Source: Pseudomonas sp. ACM7
GTDB lineage: Bacteria > Pseudomonadota > Gammaproteobacteria > Pseudomonadales > Pseudomonadaceae
Length of the DNA: 64,000 nt
Assembly: GCF_004136015.1 (NCBI RefSeq)
Contig: NZ_CP024866.1
Coordinates: 4,994,635 to 5,058,634, forward strand
Reading direction: 5' to 3'
Below the pieces are notes generated by a model. The model saw only the letters and a program-made list of their open reading frames with translations, did no database searches and had not been told where the DNA came from. This document shows, one piece after another, positions 59,476 to 64,000 of this stretch. Every line of letters begins with the position of its first letter. Positions within the stretch are counted from its first letter, which is position 1. The position numbers and the translations under genes are program-made.

Positions 59476-59937
59476 ATGTCGTTATCCATTGGTATCCCAA
59501 ACGCCGCAGGCGTCACCATCGGCGGCAAGTCCGCCGCTACGATTCAAGCGTTGAGCGATCAGACGGCCGATGCCGCGAATCAAGCGTTGGGTACGAAGGA
59601 AAGCGACAGCAAGCAAGTCAGAACCGGCGCTGTGGGCCTGGATAAAAGTGCGGAGGCGTCGACTGAAGCGGATGGCGCCGACAACGCCTCGGTGGCGGAA
59701 AAGGTTTTGCTCCAGCGTCTGAAAGAACTGCAAGAGCAACTGCGTCAGCAACAGCAACAATTGGCGGCGGCCCAATCGGCGTCTTACCCAACACCTGAAG
59801 CCAAGGCCACCGTGGTGATGGCGATTCAGGGACAAATGGCCGATACCACTGCCGCAATACTGGAAACGGCCAACAGCCTTTACAAGGAAATGGCCAAAGG
59901 CTCCAGCACCGGATCGGTGGTCAATACGACGGCATGA
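59476..59937 (+). CDS. Hypothetical Gln/Ala-rich coiled-coil protein (153 aa)
   Basis: Begins MSLSIGIPNAAGVTIGGKSA. A strong coiled coil fills about 70-100 (LLQRLKELQEQLRQQQQQLA), then a helical tail AKATVVMAIQGQMADTTAAI. No signal peptide or membrane helix. Composition (Ala, Gln, Ser, Thr; no Cys or Trp) resembles secreted or surface proteins without classical signals, but nothing proves this. A CAGGAG site 6 bases before the ATG supports the start. Confidence 0.7.
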   Translation: MSLSIGIPNAAGVTIGGKSAATIQALSDQTADAANQALGTKESDSKQVRTGAVGLDKSAEASTEADGADNASVAEKVLLQRLKELQEQLRQQQQQLAAAQSASYPTPEAKATVVMAIQGQMADTTAAILETANSLYKEMAKGSSTGSVVNTTA

Positions 59938-60024
59938 CATGAATGCCGGCATTTACGGTTTCCCCCGCAAAACGGCTTTTCTGGTCGTTGACAAATGTCG
60001 GCAGGGTTCGCATAGTTCGGTCTA

Positions 60025-60038
60025 CGCAAACGTTTGCG
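60025..60038. promoter_or_regulatory. RbsR operator
   Basis: CGCAAACGTTTGCG, a perfect 14-bp palindrome centred on CG as bound by LacI/GalR regulators. It is 92 bp before rbsB, and the operon encodes its own LacI-type RbsR. Confidence 0.8.
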
Positions 60039-60130
60039 CGGTGTTCCCGGTGGTTATCCATCAGTGAGCGCAATGAAGCCTACGCCAGCGCAAGCGTTGC
60101 TCAGAATAATCATAAGATCGGAGTGAACCC

Positions 60131-61087
60131 ATGAAGCTGCCATTCGCTGGACGTCTTCTCGTTGTCGCTATGCTGGCTGCCGCATCCATCGCGTTACCTG
60201 TCTCTTCGGCCTTCGCCGAGACTCCTGAAAAACCCAAAGTCGCGCTGGTCATGAAATCCCTGGCCAATGAATTCTTCCTGACCATGGAAGACGGCGCCAA
60301 GGCCTATCAGAAAGACCACTCCGGCGATTTCGAGCTGATCTCCAACGGCATCAAAGACGAAACCGACACGGCTGGCCAGACACGCATCGTCGAGCAAATG
60401 ATTCTGGCCAAGGTCAATGCGCTGGTCATCGCGCCGGCTGACTCCAAGGCCATGGTTCCAGTGATCAAGAAAGCCATCGATGCCGGTATCACCGTGATCA
60501 ACATCGACAACCAACTGGACCCGGCGGTGGTCAAAAGCAAAAACATCACCGTACCGTTCGTAGGCCCGGATAACCGCAAAGGCGCGCGTCTGGTGGGCGA
60601 GTACCTGGCCAAGCAACTGAAGGCCGGGGACGAAGTCGGCATCATCGAAGGCGTTTCAACCACCACCAACGCACAGCAAAGAACCGCAGGCTTCAAGGAT
60701 GCAATTGAAGCGGCGCAGATCAAGGTCGTCTCTTTGCAGTCCGGTGACTGGGAAATCGACAAAGGCAACAAGGTTGCTGCCTCGATCCTCAGCGAATACC
60801 CGCAAGTCAAAGCCCTACTGGCCGGCAACGACAGCATGGCCGTCGGCGCAGTATCCGCCGTGCGTGCAGCGGGCAAGGCCGGCAAGGTGCAAGTGGTCGG
60901 TTACGACAACATCAATGCCATCAAGCCAATGCTCAAGGATGGCCGCGTTCTGGCTACCGCTGACCAGTTTGCAGCCAGGCAAGCCGTGTTCGGCATCGAG
61001 ACTGCGCTGAAGATCATCAAGGGTGAGAAAGTCGACAGCGGCGCCAATGGCGTGATCGAAACTCCGGTAGAGCTGGTCACCAAGTAG
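60131..61087 (+). CDS. rbsB: Ribose ABC transporter, periplasmic binding protein
   Basis: RbsB (318 aa) with a signal peptide (cleavage near SSAFA). The sugar-binding protein fold is evident: KVALVMKSLANEFFLTMEDG, ALVIAPADSKAMVPVIKKA, NIDNQLDPA, VGPDNRKGARLVGEYLA and LLAGNDSMAVGAVSAV. It delivers D-ribose (or a related sugar) to RbsC. Confidence 0.93.
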   Translation: MKLPFAGRLLVVAMLAAASIALPVSSAFAETPEKPKVALVMKSLANEFFLTMEDGAKAYQKDHSGDFELISNGIKDETDTAGQTRIVEQMILAKVNALVIAPADSKAMVPVIKKAIDAGITVINIDNQLDPAVVKSKNITVPFVGPDNRKGARLVGEYLAKQLKAGDEVGIIEGVSTTTNAQQRTAGFKDAIEAAQIKVVSLQSGDWEIDKGNKVAASILSEYPQVKALLAGNDSMAVGAVSAVRAAGKAGKVQVVGYDNINAIKPMLKDGRVLATADQFAARQAVFGIETALKIIKGEKVDSGANGVIETPVELVTK

Positions 61088-61143
61088 TCCTTCTGGCGAC
61101 ACAACGGTGCTCGCCCGTCGGGGCGAGCGCATGGAGAGTTTTT

Positions 61144-62697
61144 ATGTCAGTTTCTGCCCCGAACGCTGTCCTCTCGGTCAGCGGTATCGGTAAGACCTAC
61201 GCCCAACCGGTCCTGACCGGCATCGATCTGACGCTGATGCGCGGTGAAGTGCTGGCGCTGACCGGCGAAAACGGCGCGGGGAAAAGCACGCTGTCGAAGA
61301 TCATCGGCGGACTGGTCGCACCGACCACCGGCCACATGCAATTCCAGGGGCAGGATTACCGCCCCGCAAGCCGCACTCAGGCCGAAGACCTCGGCATCCG
61401 CATGGTGATGCAAGAGCTCAATCTGTTGCCGACCCTGTCGGTGGCGGAAAACCTGTTCCTCGACAACCTGCCCAGCAAGGGCGGCTGGATCAGTCGTAGG
61501 CAATTGCGCAAGGCAGCGATCGAAGCCATGGCCCAGGTCGGCCTCGACGCGATTGACCCGGATACGCTGGTGGGCGAATTGGGCATCGGTCACCAGCAAA
61601 TGGTGGAGATCGCCCGCAACCTGATCGGCGATTGCCACGTGCTGATCCTCGACGAACCGACCGCGATGTTGACGAACCGTGAAGTCGAGATGCTGTTCGA
61701 GCAGATCACTCGTCTGCAAGCTCGCGGCGTGTCGATCATCTATATCTCGCACCGTCTCGAAGAACTGGCGCGGGTCGCCCAGCGTATTGCGGTACTGCGC
61801 GATGGCAACCTGGTTTGCGTCGAGCCGATGGCCAATTACAACAGTGAGCAACTGGTGACGCTGATGGTCGGCCGTGAACTCGGCGAACATATCGACATGG
61901 GCCCGCGCAAGATCGGCGCTCCAGCCTTGACGGTCAAAGGGCTGACCCGTTCCGACAAGGTTCGCGACGTGTCCTTCGAAGTACGCGCCGGCGAGATCTA
62001 CGGGATTTCCGGTTTGATCGGGGCAGGGCGCACCGAGTTGCTGCGGCTGATTTTCGGTGCTGACATCGCAGACAGCGGCACTGTTGCGCTCGGTTCGCCA
62101 GCACAAGTCGTCAGTATCCGCTCGCCGGCTGACGCGGTCGGTCATGGCATTGCCCTGATCACTGAAGACCGCAAAGGCGAAGGCCTGCTGCTGACCCAAT
62201 CGATCAGTGCGAATATTGCCTTGGGCAATATGCCTGTGATTTCCAGCGGTGGCTTCGTCAACAATGGTGACGAGATGGCGCTGGCCCAGCGTCAGATCGA
62301 CGCCATGCGCATTCGCAGCTCCAGCCCGACGCAACTTGTGTCGGAACTGTCCGGTGGTAACCAGCAGAAAGTCGTGATCGGCCGGTGGCTTGAGCGTGAT
62401 TGCTCGGTGATGCTGTTCGACGAGCCAACGCGTGGCATCGACGTCGGCGCCAAGTTTGACATTTATGCCTTGCTCGGTGAGCTGACCCGTCAAGGCAAAG
62501 CGCTTGTAGTGGTGTCCAGCGACCTGCGTGAACTGATGTTGATCTGCGACCGCATCGGCGTGCTCTCGGCGGGACGTCTGATCGACACCTTTGAGCGTGA
62601 TAGCTGGACCCAGGATGATTTGCTTGCCGCCGCGTTCGCCGGCTACCAAAAACGTGATGCGTTGCTCAATGAAGCAGCGCCTAGGGATCTCGCATGA
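61144..62697 (+). CDS. rbsA: Ribose ABC transporter, duplicated ATPase
   Basis: A 517-residue sugar ATPase with two nucleotide-binding domains. The N-terminal Walker A is GENGAGKSTLSK and Walker B VLILDEPTAML. In the C-terminal half the P-loop is degenerate (GLIGAGRTELLRL), as usual, while LSGGNQQKVVIGRWL and VMLFDEPTRGIDVG are intact. ATGA overlap with rbsC. Confidence 0.95.
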   Translation: MSVSAPNAVLSVSGIGKTYAQPVLTGIDLTLMRGEVLALTGENGAGKSTLSKIIGGLVAPTTGHMQFQGQDYRPASRTQAEDLGIRMVMQELNLLPTLSVAENLFLDNLPSKGGWISRRQLRKAAIEAMAQVGLDAIDPDTLVGELGIGHQQMVEIARNLIGDCHVLILDEPTAMLTNREVEMLFEQITRLQARGVSIIYISHRLEELARVAQRIAVLRDGNLVCVEPMANYNSEQLVTLMVGRELGEHIDMGPRKIGAPALTVKGLTRSDKVRDVSFEVRAGEIYGISGLIGAGRTELLRLIFGADIADSGTVALGSPAQVVSIRSPADAVGHGIALITEDRKGEGLLLTQSISANIALGNMPVISSGGFVNNGDEMALAQRQIDAMRIRSSSPTQLVSELSGGNQQKVVIGRWLERDCSVMLFDEPTRGIDVGAKFDIYALLGELTRQGKALVVVSSDLRELMLICDRIGVLSAGRLIDTFERDSWTQDDLLAAAFAGYQKRDALLNEAAPRDLA

Positions 62698-63671
62698 ATA
62701 CTGCAGTGACTGCCGGCAAACGTAGTGGCAACTTCTACGGCCTCGGTACCTATCTGGGTCTGGCCGGTGCCTTGCTGGCAATGGTCGCGCTGTTCTCGGT
62801 TCTGAGCAGCCATTTCCTGTCCTATGACACCTTCAGCACCCTGGCCAACCAGATTCCGGACTTGATGGTGCTGGCGGTCGGCATGACGTTCGTGTTGATC
62901 ATCGGCGGCATCGACCTGTCGGTGGGGTCGGTGCTCGCACTCGCGGCGTCAACGGTCAGTGTGGCGATTCTCGGTTGGGGCTGGAGTGTGCTGCCTGCGG
63001 CGCTGCTCGGAATGGCGGCGGCAGCACTGGCTGGGACCATTACGGGTTCGATCACTGTGGCGTGGCGCATTCCGTCGTTCATCGTGTCCCTTGGCGTGCT
63101 GGAAATGGCCCGCGGTGTGGCCTATCAGATGACCGGATCGCGCACGGCCTACATCGGTGATGCCTTCGCCTGGTTGTCCAACCCGATCGCCTTCGGCATC
63201 TCGCCGTCGTTCATCATTGCCTTGCTGATCATCTTCATTGCCCAGGCAGTGCTGACGCGTACCGTCTTCGGTCGTTACCTGATCGGCATCGGCACCAACG
63301 AAGAGGCGGTGCGTCTGGCAGGGATCAATCCGAAGCCCTACAAGATTCTGGTATTCAGTCTGATGGGGCTGCTGGCCGGTATTGCTGCGCTGTTCCAGAT
63401 TTCTCGCCTGGAAGCGGCGGATCCGAATGCCGGCTCCGGGCTGGAGTTGCAAGTGATCGCCGCGGTCGTGATCGGCGGCACCAGCCTGATGGGTGGCCGC
63501 GGTTCGGTCATCAGTACGTTCTTCGGGGTTCTGATCATTTCCGTATTGGCGGCCGGGCTGGCGCAGATCGGCGCAACTGAACCCACCAAACGCATCATCA
63601 CCGGCGCGGTGATCGTGGTGGCGGTGGTGCTTGATACTTATCGCAGTCAGCGCGCAAGCCGGCGGACCTGA
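62694..63671 (+). CDS. rbsC: Ribose ABC transporter, permease
   Basis: A 325-residue permease with about nine membrane helices. Characteristic BPD_transp_2 blocks are GMTFVLIIGGIDLSVGSVLA, PSFIVSLGVLEMARGVAY, GIGTNEEAVRLAGI and GGTSLMGGRGSV. It ends 3 bp before rbsR. Confidence 0.95.
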   Translation: MNTAVTAGKRSGNFYGLGTYLGLAGALLAMVALFSVLSSHFLSYDTFSTLANQIPDLMVLAVGMTFVLIIGGIDLSVGSVLALAASTVSVAILGWGWSVLPAALLGMAAAALAGTITGSITVAWRIPSFIVSLGVLEMARGVAYQMTGSRTAYIGDAFAWLSNPIAFGISPSFIIALLIIFIAQAVLTRTVFGRYLIGIGTNEEAVRLAGINPKPYKILVFSLMGLLAGIAALFQISRLEAADPNAGSGLELQVIAAVVIGGTSLMGGRGSVISTFFGVLIISVLAAGLAQIGATEPTKRIITGAVIVVAVVLDTYRSQRASRRT

Positions 63672-63674
63672 GTC

Positions 63675-64000
63675 ATGGCAACAATCAAGGATGTGGCAGC
63701 GCTCGCGGGAATTTCCTACACCACGGTTTCCCACGTAGTGAACAAGACCCGGCCGGTGAGCGAAGAGGTGCGGGTCAAGGTTGAGGCAGCGATCAAAACT
63801 CTCGACTACGTGCCCAGTGCCGTGGCCCGGTCTCTCAAAGCCAAAACCACGGCGACCATCGGTCTGCTGGTGCCCAACAGCCTCAACCCTTACTTTGCCG
63901 AATTGGCGCGAGGCATTGAGGATTATTGCGAGCGTAATGGCTACTGCGTGATTCTCTGTAACTCCGATGACAACCCGGACAAGCAGCGTAGCTACCTGCG
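63675..64000 (+). CDS. rbsR: LacI-family ribose repressor, 5' part (cut by window end)
   Basis: The first 108 residues are present: the helix-turn-helix [20 protein letters not shown], the hinge [13 protein letters not shown] and the start of the sugar-binding domain ([20 protein letters not shown]). It probably binds the palindrome at 60025 and is released by ribose. A ribokinase gene may follow outside the window. Confidence 0.93.
   Translation, partial: MATIKDVAALAGISYTTVSHVVNKTRPVSEEVRVKVEAAIKTLDYVPSAVARSLKAKTTATIGLLVPNSLNPYFAELARGIEDYCERNGYCVILCNSDDNPDKQRSYL

Overview
The window is a gamma-proteobacterial chromosome segment, most likely from a Pseudomonas of the fluorescens group. The reasons are the leuCD-methyltransferase-leuB-asd-usg-fimV-truA-trpF-accD-folC-dedD-cvpA-purF-metZ gene order, an RsmE-type CsrA protein, a DUF1654 gene, and repeated REP/REPIN palindromes typical of that group. 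No database search was run; all names come from motifs, length and gene order.

Layout. 1-441: 3' end of a group II intron (maturase C-terminus plus domains V/VI), then a REPIN. 496-4730: a minus-strand five-PAS GGDEF-EAL protein and a LysR regulator. 4774-23785: a plus-strand housekeeping block for leucine, aspartate-family, polar-organisation (FimV), tRNA modification, tryptophan, fatty-acid, folate, purine and methionine functions. The leuC leader carries a 160-bp element with terminal inverted repeats that looks like a MITE. 24000-24427: one tRNA-Val and two identical tRNA-Asp genes.

24822-44766 is the largest accessory block: a complete achromobactin-type NRPS-independent siderophore locus. 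It starts with a cell-surface-signalling trio (ECF sigma, FecR-like regulator, transducing TonB receptor), continues with acsF, D, E, an MFS exporter, acsC, B, A and the cbrABCD uptake ABC transporter, and ends with a FhuF-type ferric reductase and an RraA-fold protein that lacks the family's usual arginine. From acsD onward nearly all genes overlap or lie within about 20 bp, so they form one operon. The likely logic is: iron starvation (Fur) releases the sigma factor and acsF promoters; external ferric siderophore signals through receptor and FecR; biosynthesis, export, uptake and intracellular iron release are then made together.

45004-50578: a Tat-exported molybdenum hydroxylase with a [2Fe-2S] subunit, a triheme cytochrome c and an XdhC-type maturation factor, presumably a respiratory aldehyde or N-heterocycle oxidase. 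A convergent FAD amine oxidase follows. 52055-54205: a tRNA-Val(GAC) gene with an acceptor-stem mismatch, followed by small ORFs, repeated terminators and a carbonic anhydrase remnant, which reads as the scar of a tRNA-targeted integration.

54378-59937: small conserved genes including rsmE, a siderophore-interacting ferric reductase, a DUF1654-endA pair behind a near-consensus LexA box, and a periplasmic asparaginase/glutaminase. 60025-64000: the ribose operon rbsBAC-rbsR with a perfect LacI-family operator; rbsR runs off the end. Most surrounding genes are ordinary; the best candidates for new biology are the RraA-like tail gene of the siderophore operon, the element in the leuC leader, the tRNA-Val scar and the SOS box in front of DUF1654-endA.
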